A stretch of DNA of 28,192 bases. It comes from Prevotellaceae bacterium UBA1716. GTDB lineage: Bacteria; Bacteroidota; Bacteroidia; Bacteroidales; Bacteroidaceae. The notes below the pieces were generated by a model. That model searched no databases and was not told where the DNA came from. It saw nothing but the letters and a program-made list of their open reading frames with translations. Shown here in pieces: positions 1-8,951 of the stretch (within the stretch, counting starts at the first letter, position 1; each line of letters begins with the position of its first letter). A program made the position numbers and the translations under genes. The stretch spans positions 1-28,192 of the forward strand of contig DCIW01000014.1 of NCBI GenBank assembly GCA_002317225.1, given 5' to 3'.

Positions 1-1086
1 CAGATTGATGGGGTTATCAAGCAGATAAAGTGCGGAATTCGTAGCGTGAGTTGCTATGGCGGTCGTGCCGCTATGGACGAGCATCGTGTAATGCAAGGCG
101 TTATGCCTCATGTGGTTATTGCCACTCCTGGACGACTCGTGGATCATTTGCAGAAAGAGAATTTTGACTCGTCGAATGTGGAAACGCTTGTCATCGATGA
201 GTATGACAAATGTCTTGAGTTTGGTTTTGAGAAAGAGATGACTGCCGCTTTCGAGTTGCTCCCAACAGTTAAGCAGAAGGTACTTTGCTCTGCCACTCGT
301 TCTATCAAACTTCAGTTGCCTGTCACTCTCGACTATCTTGGTCAGGAAGAAGAACTCGAAAGTCGCATTGCTCTTCATCTTGTCAATTCTCCTATAAAGG
401 ACAAGCTCGAAACGCTTATCTGCCTTCTCCGTTGTTTCGGACAGAAGCAGACAATTGTCTTCCTCAATTATCGTGAGGCAGTGGAACGCACATACAACTT
501 CTTGAAGAAGGAAGGTGTGCAATGCGAGATGTTTCATGGTGCGATGGAGCAGGAGAAGAGAGAGCGTAGCATATATAAGTTCTCCAACGGAACAAGCAAT
601 GTTCTTGTCTCTACCGACCTTGCCGCTCGTGGTCTCGATTTCCCTGATATCGATAATATTGTGCATTATCATCTTCCTCTGAACGAAGAGGCTTACATCC
701 ACAGAAATGGTCGTACTGCTCGTTGGGAGGCAGAAGGAAATTCGTACTTCTTGCTCAATGAAGAGGAGAGTGTTCCTGATTATGTTATTGAGAAGAATGG
801 AGAGATTCCTGAGTTCTATATTCCAAAAAATCTTCCTCCTGTCAAGCCTTCTATCTGGGCAACTGTATATATAGGAAAGGGAAAGAAGGACAAGATTTCG
901 AAGGTCGATGTGCTTGGAACTCTCTGCAAAATTGGTGGGTTAGATAGGAGTGAAGTGGGACGAATAGATGTTAAGGAACATCAGTCGTTTGCTGCTGTTC
1001 ATCGTAATAAATTGCCTATGCTCCTCTCTCGTTTGAAAGGTCAGAAGATTAAGGGCATAAAGACTTTGTTTGTTGAAGCAAAATAA
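1..1086 (+). CDS. DbpA-like DEAD-box RNA helicase, 5' end outside window
   Basis: ATP-dependent RNA helicase, probably acting on structured RNA such as rRNA during ribosome assembly (inference from family). The reading frame is open from base 1, so the N-terminus, including motif I, lies upstream of the window. Visible in order are a GG motif (CYGGR), motif Ib (ATPGRLVDHL), motif II as VIDEYDKCLE (DEYD instead of DEAD), motif III (SAT), motif V (STDLAARGLDFPDID) and motif VI (HRNGRTAR). The last 75 or so residues (ATVYIGKGKKDKISKVDVLG, then GRIDVKEHQSFAAV) resemble the RRM-like RNA-binding domain of DbpA, which targets 23S rRNA hairpin 92 in the known family member. The stop codon lies 37 bp before the next gene on the same strand, so co-transcription is possible. 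The helicase call is firm; the DbpA subfamily is likely but not proven. Confidence 0.9.
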   Translation, partial: QIDGVIKQIKCGIRSVSCYGGRAAMDEHRVMQGVMPHVVIATPGRLVDHLQKENFDSSNVETLVIDEYDKCLEFGFEKEMTAAFELLPTVKQKVLCSATRSIKLQLPVTLDYLGQEEELESRIALHLVNSPIKDKLETLICLLRCFGQKQTIVFLNYREAVERTYNFLKKEGVQCEMFHGAMEQEKRERSIYKFSNGTSNVLVSTDLAARGLDFPDIDNIVHYHLPLNEEAYIHRNGRTARWEAEGNSYFLLNEEESVPDYVIEKNGEIPEFYIPKNLPPVKPSIWATVYIGKGKKDKISKVDVLGTLCKIGGLDRSEVGRIDVKEHQSFAAVHRNKLPMLLSRLKGQKIKGIKTLFVEAK

Positions 1087-1123
1087 AAGTATAACTATAA
1101 TAAACTATAATAAAAAATTAATT

Positions 1124-3097
1124 ATGAACAAATTACTTTATTCTATCATGCTGCTTGGTGCATGTTCAGCAGCACAAGCGCAGTCAAATGAAATTACAAG
1201 TCCAGATGGTCATGTCAAGGTTGCAGTAGCACTTGAGAACGGTTCGGCAAACTATAGCGTTATCCTTGACAATGACACTATGATTTGCAAGTCTCCTCTT
1301 GGTATGAAGACTAATATGGGCGACTTCACAAAGGGACTTGTCGATGTTCATTTCACAGCACCAAAGGAGGTGAAGGAAAACTATTCTCTTCCTAATGCAA
1401 AAATCAAAGATATCTCTTACACTGCTAATGAGGCAACTTGGACTTTCGACATCAACGGCAGAGGTGACAAGAAGAATCCTGCTTTCAGCGTGACTATGCA
1501 TGTGGATAATAATAATGTGGCATTCAAGTATAATATCAAGGCACAGCGTGATCGCAAGTCTTGCATTGTTGACGAAGAGGCTACAAGCTATGTTTTCCCA
1601 GAAGGCACAACTACTTTCCTTTGTCCTCAGATGACTCCTCAGACTGGTTTTGCTCGTACTGCACCAAGTTATGAGACTTTCTACGAATATGATGCAGAAA
1701 TGGGCAAGAATGGTCATGGACGTGGTTATACTTTCCCTGCACTTTTCCGTGTAGGCGATAAGGGTTGGGTTATGCTCAACGAAACTAATATCGGTGGTAA
1801 TTATTGCGGTAGTCGCATTGAGACTTCTGGTACTCGCAGTTATGCTCTCAAGTATCCTGAAGCAACTGAATTTGGTGGTGTGGGTTCTTCTGCCCCTGGT
1901 CTTATGCTCGATGGTAAGAATGGGGAAGTGGCAAATGCTGACACTCCATGGCGTACTATCACTATCGGTCGCAATCTCAAGCCAATCGCTGAAACAACCA
2001 TTCAGTGGGACCTCGTAAAACCACAGTATGAGGCTAAGTACAATTATAAGTATGGTCGTTCTGCATGGAGTTGGATTATCCGAATGGACGCAAGTTGCAA
2101 CTACGACGAACAGAAGGAATATGTTGATTTTGCCGCTGCTATGGGTTGGGAATATCTTCTCGTAGATGCTCTTTGGGACACAAATATTGGTTATGATCGT
2201 ATCGAACAACTATCAAAATATGCTCAGTCGAAGGGTGTTAACCTTTTCCTTTGGTACAATTCTAACGGTTATTGGAATGATGCTCCTCAAGGTCCTCGTG
2301 GCAAGATGCATCGTATGATTGATCGCCGTAAGGAAATGCAATGGATGCAAAAGGCTGGCATCAAGGGTATTAAGGTTGACTTTGTCGGCTCGGATAAGCA
2401 ACAGACAATGCAGATGTATGAGGATATCCTCGCTGACGCTAACGAATGTGGCATCATGGTTATCTTCCACGGTTGTACTCTCCAGCGTGGTTGGGAGCGT
2501 ATGTATCCTAACTTTATTTCTTGTGAGGCTGTTCGTGCTTCTGAAAATCTTGCTTTCGGTCAGAACGACAACAACATAGAGGCACTCGCTGGTACTATCC
2601 ATCCAATTCTTCGTAATGCTGTAGGTAATATGGACTTTGGTGGTTCAGCTCTCAATAAGCATTACTCAAAGAACAATCAGCGTGGAACTGAGCGTAAGAC
2701 AAGTGATGTATATGCACTTGCAACTGCTATCCTTTTCCAGACTCCTGTTCAGAACTTTGCTGTTGCTCCAAACAATATCACTGATGCTCCAGCATGGGCA
2801 ATCGACTTCATGAAGGCTGTTCCAACTACTTGGGAAGACATGCGTTTCATCGATGGTTATCCTGGCAAATATGTGGTAATGGCTCGTAAGGCTGAAGGCA
2901 AATGGTATGTTGCTGCTATCAATGCAGAAAAGACTCCTCTCAACTTGAAGCTCAACCTTACAGACTTCTTCAAGAAGGGCGAAACTCTAAGTCTCTATTC
3001 TGACACTCCTGCTCTCGAAGGCAGTGTGAAGACTGTCAAGTCTGCAAAGGCTGTCAAGGTTACTGTTCCTTGCAATGGCGGTGTTGTAATCAAGTAA
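1124..3097 (+). CDS. Secreted GH97 glycoside hydrolase, retaining alpha-galactosidase type
   Basis: Glycoside hydrolase family 97, a family typical of Bacteroidota; probably periplasmic or surface-exposed. The protein has 657 residues from the ATG at 1124. An in-frame start at 1070 would add 18 residues ahead of a good signal peptide (MNKLLYSIMLLGACSAAQAQ), so 1124 is preferred. GH97 architecture is visible: an N-terminal beta-sandwich beginning ITSPDGHVKV, a TIM barrel containing WEYLLVDALWD, GVNLFLWYNSNGYW and GIKGIKVDFVGSDKQ, and a C-terminal beta domain. Asp419 in KVDF occupies the place of the nucleophile of the retaining subgroup (Asp415 in the characterised B. thetaiotaomicron alpha-galactosidase). 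Inverting SusB-type members lack this Asp. Glu468 or Glu474 (SCEAVRASE) is the probable acid/base. The expected substrate is an alpha-galactoside. No SusC/SusD pair is next to it, so the target glycan cannot be read from context. Confidence 0.93.
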   Translation: MNKLLYSIMLLGACSAAQAQSNEITSPDGHVKVAVALENGSANYSVILDNDTMICKSPLGMKTNMGDFTKGLVDVHFTAPKEVKENYSLPNAKIKDISYTANEATWTFDINGRGDKKNPAFSVTMHVDNNNVAFKYNIKAQRDRKSCIVDEEATSYVFPEGTTTFLCPQMTPQTGFARTAPSYETFYEYDAEMGKNGHGRGYTFPALFRVGDKGWVMLNETNIGGNYCGSRIETSGTRSYALKYPEATEFGGVGSSAPGLMLDGKNGEVANADTPWRTITIGRNLKPIAETTIQWDLVKPQYEAKYNYKYGRSAWSWIIRMDASCNYDEQKEYVDFAAAMGWEYLLVDALWDTNIGYDRIEQLSKYAQSKGVNLFLWYNSNGYWNDAPQGPRGKMHRMIDRRKEMQWMQKAGIKGIKVDFVGSDKQQTMQMYEDILADANECGIMVIFHGCTLQRGWERMYPNFISCEAVRASENLAFGQNDNNIEALAGTIHPILRNAVGNMDFGGSALNKHYSKNNQRGTERKTSDVYALATAILFQTPVQNFAVAPNNITDAPAWAIDFMKAVPTTWEDMRFIDGYPGKYVVMARKAEGKWYVAAINAEKTPLNLKLNLTDFFKKGETLSLYSDTPALEGSVKTVKSAKAVKVTVPCNGGVVIK

Positions 3098-3109
3098 TCC
3101 ACCTGTGTC

Positions 3110-3132
3110 CATACATTTCTGATTAATGTATG
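3110..3132 (+). terminator. Weak hairpin after GH97 gene
   Basis: An 8-bp perfect stem CATACATT/AATGTATG with a 7-nt loop starts 12 bases after the GH97 stop. Only a short TTGTTA follows, so it is a weak terminator candidate. The whole gap to the next gene is 75 bp, too short for a cobalamin riboswitch. Confidence 0.4.
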
Positions 3133-3172
3133 TTGTTAGTAAACATTTATTACAACTTAATATTTCATCAAT

Positions 3173-3658
3173 ATGGTTTACACGTTAAGGCTAACTCAGA
3201 CTGACGCTTACATCAAGTCTGCACTCTTCATTTTGGCAAACATCATGCTGCCTCATTTGTTCCATCTTATCCCTGGTGGAGGAGTTATGTTTTTGCCTAT
3301 CTATTTCTTTACTCTTATCGCCGCTCAGCGATATGGGTATCAAGTGGCATTGCTCACCGCGGTGATGACTCCAATAGTGGGTAATCTCTGTTTTGGAGCA
3401 CCAGCATCAGCAATGATTCCTGATATGCTTTTTAAGGGCAGTTGCCTTGCTATAACAGGTTATTTCTTTGCTCAAAAGATTGAAAACAAATTACTTGCAT
3501 CTGTACTTGCAGTATTATGCTCGTGGACTTTTGTCGGTCTTGTTGAATTGCCATTTGCAGGTTTTGCTTATGCTTTCCAAGATTTTGTGACTGGTATTCC
3601 GGGTATGGCAATGATGATTGTAGGTAGTTGGCTTGTCAGCAAATATGTAAAATGTTGA
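3173..3658 (+). CDS. ECF-type transporter S component (substrate-binding membrane subunit)
   Basis: A 161-residue, strongly hydrophobic protein with about five or six membrane segments. Sequences such as LFHLIPGGGVMFLPIYFFTL and the Gly/Ala-rich helices resemble S components of energy-coupling-factor vitamin importers. The stop codon lies one base before the cobQ start (ATG at 3660), so it is almost certainly translated with cobQ and belongs to the cobalamin operon. By context it would import a cobalamin precursor such as a corrinoid, cobinamide or a lower-ligand base; the actual substrate cannot be read from sequence. No EcfA ATPase or EcfT gene is next to it, so it would have to share an energising module encoded elsewhere, as group II S components do. 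Confidence is good for an S-component-like membrane protein and low for the substrate. Confidence 0.7.
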   Translation: MVYTLRLTQTDAYIKSALFILANIMLPHLFHLIPGGGVMFLPIYFFTLIAAQRYGYQVALLTAVMTPIVGNLCFGAPASAMIPDMLFKGSCLAITGYFFAQKIENKLLASVLAVLCSWTFVGLVELPFAGFAYAFQDFVTGIPGMAMMIVGSWLVSKYVKC

Positions 3659-3659
3659 G

Positions 3660-5120
3660 ATGAAAAAAACGAAACTTTGTCCTGTGATGCTTGTCGGGAC
3701 GGGAAGTGATGTGGGCAAAAGCGTTATTGCCACTGCTCTCTGTCGCATCTTCGTACAAGATGGATATCATCCTGCACCCTTCAAGGCACAGAATATGGCC
3801 TTGAATTCGTATGCTACTCCCGAAGGCCTTGAAATCGGTCGTGCTCAGGCAGTGCAGGCGGAGGCGGCTTGTGTTCCATGTCATACGGACATGAATCCGC
3901 TGTTGCTGAAACCCAACTCCGAACATACTACTCAAGTGGTATTGAATGGCAAACCTATCGGTAACCGTTCGGCTTACGAGTATTTCCGCAAGGAAGGGCG
4001 TGAAGAATTACGAAAGGAGGTTAATGCTGCTTTTGACCGTTTGGCATCTAAATATAATCCTATTGTGATGGAAGGGGCGGGAAGTGTTTCTGAAATCAAT
4101 CTTCGCGATACAGATCTTGTCAATATGCCTATGGCACGTCATGCTGATGCTAATGTAATTTTGGTGGCAGATATTGACAGAGGCGGTGTGTTTGCCTCGT
4201 GCTATGGCAGCATTATGTTGCAGACTCCAGAGGATAGAAAACGCATTAAGGGCATTATTATCAATAAGTTCAGGGGTGATATTCGTCTCTTCGAAGATGG
4301 AAAGAAGATGATCGAAGACCTCTGCGGAGTACCAGTACTTGGTGTTGTGCCCATGTTCAAGGACATTGTGATTGAAGAAGAGGACAGCGTTCAACTCGAG
4401 CAGAAACATCGTGCATTTCAGGAGGGCAAAGTGAATATCGCTGTTGTTCTATTGCGACACATGAGCAATTTCACTGATTTTGATGTTTTGGAACGAGATG
4501 CACGAGTAAATCTCTTTTATACGAACAACACCCAAGACATAGAAAAGGCAGATATCATTATCATTCCTGGTACAAAATCCACTCTCGACGACCTTTACGA
4601 ATTGCGTCGAAACGGAGTTGCTCAATCGGTAATCCGAGCTCATAGGAACGGAAAGATCGTGATTGGTATTTGTGGCGGATTCCAGATGATGGGACAGACT
4701 GTAAGCGATCCGGAAGGTATTGAAGGCAGTATTCCTATGCTTCCAGGACTTGGATTGCTCGATATGGACACTGTGATGACTACTGAGAAGATGACCAATC
4801 AGATTGAATTTGTTTTTGAGAACCAAATGTGTAAGGGATATGAGATTCATCAGGGCAGAACAACTCTACATTCAGGTGAAGATATCAACGAAGTGAAGGT
4901 GGTTCGTTCTGACAACTGTATCGGCACATATATTCATGGTTTTCTCGATAATGGTGCTGTGATCGATTTTATCTTGAAAGACATGGCAAATAATGAAGAT
5001 AAGGCATCGACTGTCAGCATCGATGAATTCAAGAATAAGCAGTACGATATGCTTGCCGACCATTTGCGCCAACATATTGATATTGAAAAACTTTACACAA
5101 TAATGAAACAAAAGGCTTAA
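3660..5120 (+). CDS. cobQ: Cobyric acid synthase CobQ
   Basis: Amidates the b, d, e and g side chains of adenosylcobyrinic acid a,c-diamide, using glutamine and ATP, to give adenosylcobyric acid; cytoplasmic. The 486-residue length is normal for the family. The N-terminal dethiobiotin-synthetase-like ATPase has the P-loop GTGSDVGKS at residues 13-21, followed by KAQNMALNSY and NPLLLKP. The C-terminal glutamine amidotransferase domain has the nucleophile Cys338 in GICGGFQMMG, the YEIHQGRT segment and the catalytic His426 in GTYIHGF. It starts one base after the stop of the upstream transporter gene and is followed after 27 bp by cobD, forming one operon. There is no sign of damage. Confidence 0.97.
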   Translation: MKKTKLCPVMLVGTGSDVGKSVIATALCRIFVQDGYHPAPFKAQNMALNSYATPEGLEIGRAQAVQAEAACVPCHTDMNPLLLKPNSEHTTQVVLNGKPIGNRSAYEYFRKEGREELRKEVNAAFDRLASKYNPIVMEGAGSVSEINLRDTDLVNMPMARHADANVILVADIDRGGVFASCYGSIMLQTPEDRKRIKGIIINKFRGDIRLFEDGKKMIEDLCGVPVLGVVPMFKDIVIEEEDSVQLEQKHRAFQEGKVNIAVVLLRHMSNFTDFDVLERDARVNLFYTNNTQDIEKADIIIIPGTKSTLDDLYELRRNGVAQSVIRAHRNGKIVIGICGGFQMMGQTVSDPEGIEGSIPMLPGLGLLDMDTVMTTEKMTNQIEFVFENQMCKGYEIHQGRTTLHSGEDINEVKVVRSDNCIGTYIHGFLDNGAVIDFILKDMANNEDKASTVSIDEFKNKQYDMLADHLRQHIDIEKLYTIMKQKA

Positions 5121-5147
5121 TCTCATATGATTAGCAACTATTAGCAT

Positions 5148-6173
5148 ATGATTACAGGGCACGGAAGTGATGCATATAAATATAAGAATATCCGCGTGGA
5201 TTTCTCATCTAATATATATAGTAGATTTGACCACGAGGGGTTATTCTGTCATCTTGCAAATGAGTTGGACAAAGTGGTGAATTATCCAGAACCATCGCCG
5301 CAGAGTCTTGAAATTGAACTTGCAATGATTCTTGGTCTGAAACCAGAGAATGTGATGGTGACTAATGGTGCTACTGAGGCAATTTATCTTACTGCCCAGA
5401 CTTTTCGTAGTGCTAAATCTGCCATTCTCCAACCTACCTTCTCGGAGTATGCAGATGCTTGTCGCATTCATGAACATGAGGTGAACACAGTTTTCTACAC
5501 AAGTCCTGCAGATTTCGAACGTCAGATTTACGGTTCAAATATGGTGTGGCTTTGCAATCCGAACAATCCTACAGGTACTGTAATAGACAAAGATGATTTG
5601 CTTGAAATAATCGAGCGAAAGTCGGATAGCATTTTTGTGCTTGATGCAAGTTATGCACCTTTTACCGACAAACCTCTCCTCACTCCAAAAGAAGCAGCTG
5701 AATTGCCTAATGTTCTCATGCTCCATTCTATGACTAAGGAATTTGCCATTCCTGGTCTTAGGTTAGGATATATGACTGCTAATGAGACTCTTCTGCGACA
5801 AGTTCGACTTCAGCGTATGCCTTGGTCGGTGAATCAAGTGGCTATCGATGCGGGGCATTATCTGCTCATGCATAAGGATGAATATGAGTTTGATGTTAAG
5901 GAACTTTTGGATGAACGCGAACGATTGGCACAGAAACTTGCTGCTCTTGGTGTAATTGATGTATGGCCTTCGGATTCGCACATTTTGCTTTGCAAGTTGC
6001 GTATAGGCAAAGCATCTGCCCTGAAAGAATATCTTGCAAAAGAACATGGTCTGCTTATCCGCGATGCAAGTAATTTCGCTTCGCTCGATGAGGGCTTCTT
6101 CCGTATTGCTGTGCAAGGAGAAGAAGATGATGATGAACTCGTAAATGCTATAATCGAATGGATTGCACTTTGA
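5148..6173 (+). CDS. cobD: Threonine-phosphate decarboxylase CobD (PLP-dependent)
   Basis: Fold-type I PLP enzyme of 341 residues. It decarboxylates L-threonine O-3-phosphate to (R)-1-amino-2-propanol O-2-phosphate, the linker between corrin ring and nucleotide loop in cobalamin. Seen in sequence are the N-terminal HGSDAYKY and VDFSSNIY segment typical of CobD, a VTNGATEAIYL phosphate-binding turn, NPNNPTG, LDASYAPF, and the PLP Schiff-base Lys197 in SMTKEFAIPGLRLGY. Position between cobQ and cbiB separates it from the closely related histidinol-phosphate aminotransferases. The start at 5148 is preceded by an in-frame stop, and the sequence CATATGATTA occurs twice just upstream. The stop lies 2 bases before the likely cbiB start, so the two are probably translationally coupled. 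Confidence 0.93.
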   Translation: MITGHGSDAYKYKNIRVDFSSNIYSRFDHEGLFCHLANELDKVVNYPEPSPQSLEIELAMILGLKPENVMVTNGATEAIYLTAQTFRSAKSAILQPTFSEYADACRIHEHEVNTVFYTSPADFERQIYGSNMVWLCNPNNPTGTVIDKDDLLEIIERKSDSIFVLDASYAPFTDKPLLTPKEAAELPNVLMLHSMTKEFAIPGLRLGYMTANETLLRQVRLQRMPWSVNQVAIDAGHYLLMHKDEYEFDVKELLDERERLAQKLAALGVIDVWPSDSHILLCKLRIGKASALKEYLAKEHGLLIRDASNFASLDEGFFRIAVQGEEDDDELVNAIIEWIAL

Positions 6174-6175
6174 AC

Positions 6176-7120
6176 ATGATTATAATTTACTGCCCTCTGA
6201 TATGCCTGATAATAGGGTGGGGATTGGATCTGTTGTTTGGCGATCCAATATGCTTGCCACATCCTATCGTGTATATGGGTAAGTGGATTGCCTTTGGTGA
6301 AAAGCATCTAAACAAAGGCAGTCATAAACTCCTGAAAGGTGCTTTCTTTGCGATTTTGAGCATTCTTCTTGCTTTTGGTCTGGCATTTCTTTTGCGTTTT
6401 CTTCCATTCTATCTAAATGCAATAATATCCACTATCCTCATATTCTTTTGTCTTGCTGGTCATACATTGCGTAAGGAAGTAAGGATGGTGTTTGAGGCTG
6501 TGGATAGGGGACTTGATGAAGGTAGGAAGCAAGTTGGAAGAATTGTTGGGCGAGACACTAACCAACTCTCTGCACAAGAAGTGAGGACTGCCGCACTCGA
6601 AACACTTGCAGAGAATCTTTCGGATGGTGTCATTGCGCCACTCTTTTGGTTTTGCCTGCTTGGTGTTCCCGGTATGATTGCATATAAGATGATAAATACC
6701 CTCGACTCCATGATAGGCTATCAGAATCCACGTTATAAGGATTTTGGTTGTTGGGCAGCAAAGATTGATGATGTAGCAAACTACATACCCGCTCGTTTGT
6801 CGGCTTTGCTGATAATCATATCTGCATGTATTTTCAAACGAGGCGTGTCGTTCGTTCGACTTGTCAAATTCACATTGCATTATGGCCCACAACATGCTTC
6901 GCCCAATTCTGGTTGGCCCGAATCCGCACTTGCAGGTGTCTTGGATTGTCAGTTTGGAGGTTCGCACAACTATTTTGGCGAAATATTCTACAAGCCACAT
7001 ATTGGTAATAATCCACGATCGCTAAACACAGATGATATGAAGATCAGCATAAAGCTCATCCTCTTTTCCGAGATAATGATGGTACTTATTTCGGCTATTG
7101 TATTGTTCTTTAATGTTTAG
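6176..7120 (+). CDS. cbiB: Adenosylcobinamide-phosphate synthase CbiB
   Basis: Integral membrane enzyme that joins adenosylcobyric acid to aminopropanol phosphate, the product of the CobD reaction, giving adenosylcobinamide phosphate. The 314-residue protein starts at the ATG at 6176; an ATG at 6158 would overlap cobD and add six residues. Family landmarks are the early GWGLDLLFGDPICLPHPIVY segment (GDP and HP), GRIVGRDTNQLS, RTAALETLAENLSDGVIAPL, INTLDSMIGYQN and DDVANYIPARLSAL. Several hydrophobic membrane segments are seen. It is the last gene of the cob operon. The remaining nucleotide-loop genes (cobU, cobS, cobC, cobT) are not in this window. A MITE-like element begins 5 bp after the stop. 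Confidence 0.95.
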   Translation: MIIIYCPLICLIIGWGLDLLFGDPICLPHPIVYMGKWIAFGEKHLNKGSHKLLKGAFFAILSILLAFGLAFLLRFLPFYLNAIISTILIFFCLAGHTLRKEVRMVFEAVDRGLDEGRKQVGRIVGRDTNQLSAQEVRTAALETLAENLSDGVIAPLFWFCLLGVPGMIAYKMINTLDSMIGYQNPRYKDFGCWAAKIDDVANYIPARLSALLIIISACIFKRGVSFVRLVKFTLHYGPQHASPNSGWPESALAGVLDCQFGGSHNYFGEIFYKPHIGNNPRSLNTDDMKISIKLILFSEIMMVLISAIVLFFNV

Positions 7121-7124
7121 GTAC

Positions 7125-7395
7125 TGTCCGGTAAACTTTTTTTTCAAGAATTTGTGAATTTCTGAAGTTGCTTGTGGCATACTTGAATTAACAAGAAGGA
7201 GTGAAGAGGCCTATACGGCCTTGCCTACCGGATGGCTAAGGCCGTATAGGCCTAATTTCACTTATTCTTATTAATTCAAAAACAACCAAACAAACCGAAT
7301 GGTTCACAAATTCACTAATTCTTGAAAAAAGAAAAATGGGGCTTCCTCAAAGATATACTTCTCTGATATAGCTAATTGAATATGTTTACCGGACA
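7125..7395. mobile_element. MITE-like element 1 (TGTCCGGTAAAC inverted ends, long hairpin core)
   Basis: Non-coding 271-bp element with perfect 12-bp terminal inverted repeats (TGTCCGGTAAAC / GTTTACCGGACA). Most of it folds as an extended imperfect hairpin. The core is a perfect 16-bp stem AGGCCTATACGGCCTT (7207-7222) with its complement at 7238-7253, and outer arms around CAAGAATT also pair. Its right end (about 7344-7395) matches the right end of element 3. The outer flank ACCAATA at the right end recurs at the other copies. No transposase is encoded, so it would depend on one elsewhere. The 7121-7405 gap holds nothing else I can see. Confidence 0.8.
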
Positions 7396-7405
7396 CCAAT
7401 ATTTA

Positions 7406-8887
7406 TTATTTACTGGCAGAAAGTGGTTTGCCTATGCTTGAGTTCTCAGCTTCGTTGTCATTCAGTTTGAAGAGCATGAAGTTTTTGTTCTTCTTGGTGA
7501 AAGGCTTCCACTCGCCATCTTTTGCACCATTAGGGTTGCCATACTTGCAGAAGTTGCACCATGCATTGATCATCTTTTCCGAAAGATCCCAATCACCTTG
7601 AGTCCAAGGACGCCAACAATGTTTCAGCGATTTGAACACATACCATAGATCGCTCGAATGGAATGCCCCTTTGAGTCGTTGGGAAACTTCAGGATGTGAA
7701 CCATCATCAGGGAGTGGACGTGCAAACTGATAAGCATACGCTTTATTACCTGTACTCTCACGGTTCAAGCAGAAATTCTCGATTTGTGGACCCATATTGC
7801 CTGCATCGTGAAGAGTGAATCCTATCATATAAGGAACGTTTGCGAGGCTGCCATCGAGACAAGCATCATCAAAAGTCTCTGGAAGTACATAATCCTGAAT
7901 GTATGGAGAAATCGGAGATGCGGTAAGTGGACTACGCTTACCGGTAACACTTGAATAAATAGTTCCAAGACTATAAATGGTCTCAGTAGAGGCACGACGC
8001 AACTGGTCGAGAGTTTTCATATTTGCCCAGTCTGTCACTTCCTTTATCTGCTGAGCTGCATCCTTGAGAGTCAGAGGAATAGCAGGAGGTAATGACCTTC
8101 CACCAAATGTTGGTGCTGGGTCGGTTGGAAGTGCAAGGCCGCTTCCACTCATGATAACAGCCTTATTGAAAAGTCCCTTTGTCAGTGGAGATGCACATAG
8201 AGTCTTAACCGAACGCGAACCCGCAGATTGCCCGAAAATCATTACATTATCCGGATCACCACCAAACTTGGCGATATTCTTCTTTACCCATTTCAAAGCC
8301 TCAATCTGATCCAATGTGCCGAAGTTGCCCGAAGCCTTATCGCCTGCCTCAGCTATGATATCAGGATGTGCAAAAAAACCGAAAGGACCTACTCGATAGT
8401 TGAATGATACAAGAATCACATCTCTCGAAGCAAATTCCTGCCCATCGAATTCAGGTTCCGAACCCCATCCTTCGCGTAATCCACCACCAAAAATCCAAAG
8501 GGCAACAGGAAGTTTCTTCTCTGGATGAGCAGAAGCCTTGGTCCATACATTCAGATAAAGGCAATCCTCCGAATAAGGTGCTTCATCGCCATAGCCCCAT
8601 TCTGTAGTGTATCCTCCTTCGTAATGTGCTCCTTGAAATGCGGGATGTCCAAATTTGTCACAGATTTTCACCCCTTTCCATGGACGAACTGGCTGAGGTG
8701 CTTTCCATCTGTTTTCTCCAATTGGAGGAGCAGCAAAAGGAATTCCTCTGTAGACGATGACACCATTTATGTCTGTGTTCACACCTTGTACTTGTCCGCC
8801 CTCAATAGTTAGAACTGGGTTTGATGACTGTGCTGAAAGGCATATTGTGATGAGTACACCACAAATAATCGTAAATAGACGTTTCAT
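7406..8887 (-). CDS. Secreted type-B carboxylesterase
   Basis: Serine ester hydrolase of the carboxylesterase type-B (alpha/beta hydrolase) family, 493 residues, with an N-terminal signal peptide (MKRLFTIICGVLITICLSAQ). Motifs seen are VYRGIPFAAPPIGENRW, the SEDCLYLNVW signature, the oxyanion-hole GGG at 134-136 and the nucleophile Ser221 in FGQSAGS. The acid of the triad appears to be Asp361 in GFTLHDAG, where most members have Glu. The base is probably His410 in AFHSSDLWYVF. The natural ester substrate is unknown; such enzymes in gut Bacteroidales often act on acylated plant glycans (inference). It follows the metallo-hydrolase gene by 64 bp on the same strand, and the pair is probably one transcript. 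Confidence 0.92.
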   Translation of the reverse strand: MKRLFTIICGVLITICLSAQSSNPVLTIEGGQVQGVNTDINGVIVYRGIPFAAPPIGENRWKAPQPVRPWKGVKICDKFGHPAFQGAHYEGGYTTEWGYGDEAPYSEDCLYLNVWTKASAHPEKKLPVALWIFGGGLREGWGSEPEFDGQEFASRDVILVSFNYRVGPFGFFAHPDIIAEAGDKASGNFGTLDQIEALKWVKKNIAKFGGDPDNVMIFGQSAGSRSVKTLCASPLTKGLFNKAVIMSGSGLALPTDPAPTFGGRSLPPAIPLTLKDAAQQIKEVTDWANMKTLDQLRRASTETIYSLGTIYSSVTGKRSPLTASPISPYIQDYVLPETFDDACLDGSLANVPYMIGFTLHDAGNMGPQIENFCLNRESTGNKAYAYQFARPLPDDGSHPEVSQRLKGAFHSSDLWYVFKSLKHCWRPWTQGDWDLSEKMINAWCNFCKYGNPNGAKDGEWKPFTKKNKNFMLFKLNDNEAENSSIGKPLSASK

Positions 8888-8951
8888 ATAGCTTATGTTA
8901 TAGGTAAGTATTAACGGAGTATTGATAAACGCAAAAGTTCCAAAATATCAC

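Noticed and set aside
1184..2209. 341-codon open frame on the reverse strand
   Set aside because: Antisense shadow of the GH97 gene; composition unlike a real protein (Ile/Thr/Ser/Cys-rich) and no family features.
3098..3172. Cobalamin riboswitch upstream of the cob operon
   Set aside because: The gap is only 75 bp, and no B12-box-like element is seen.
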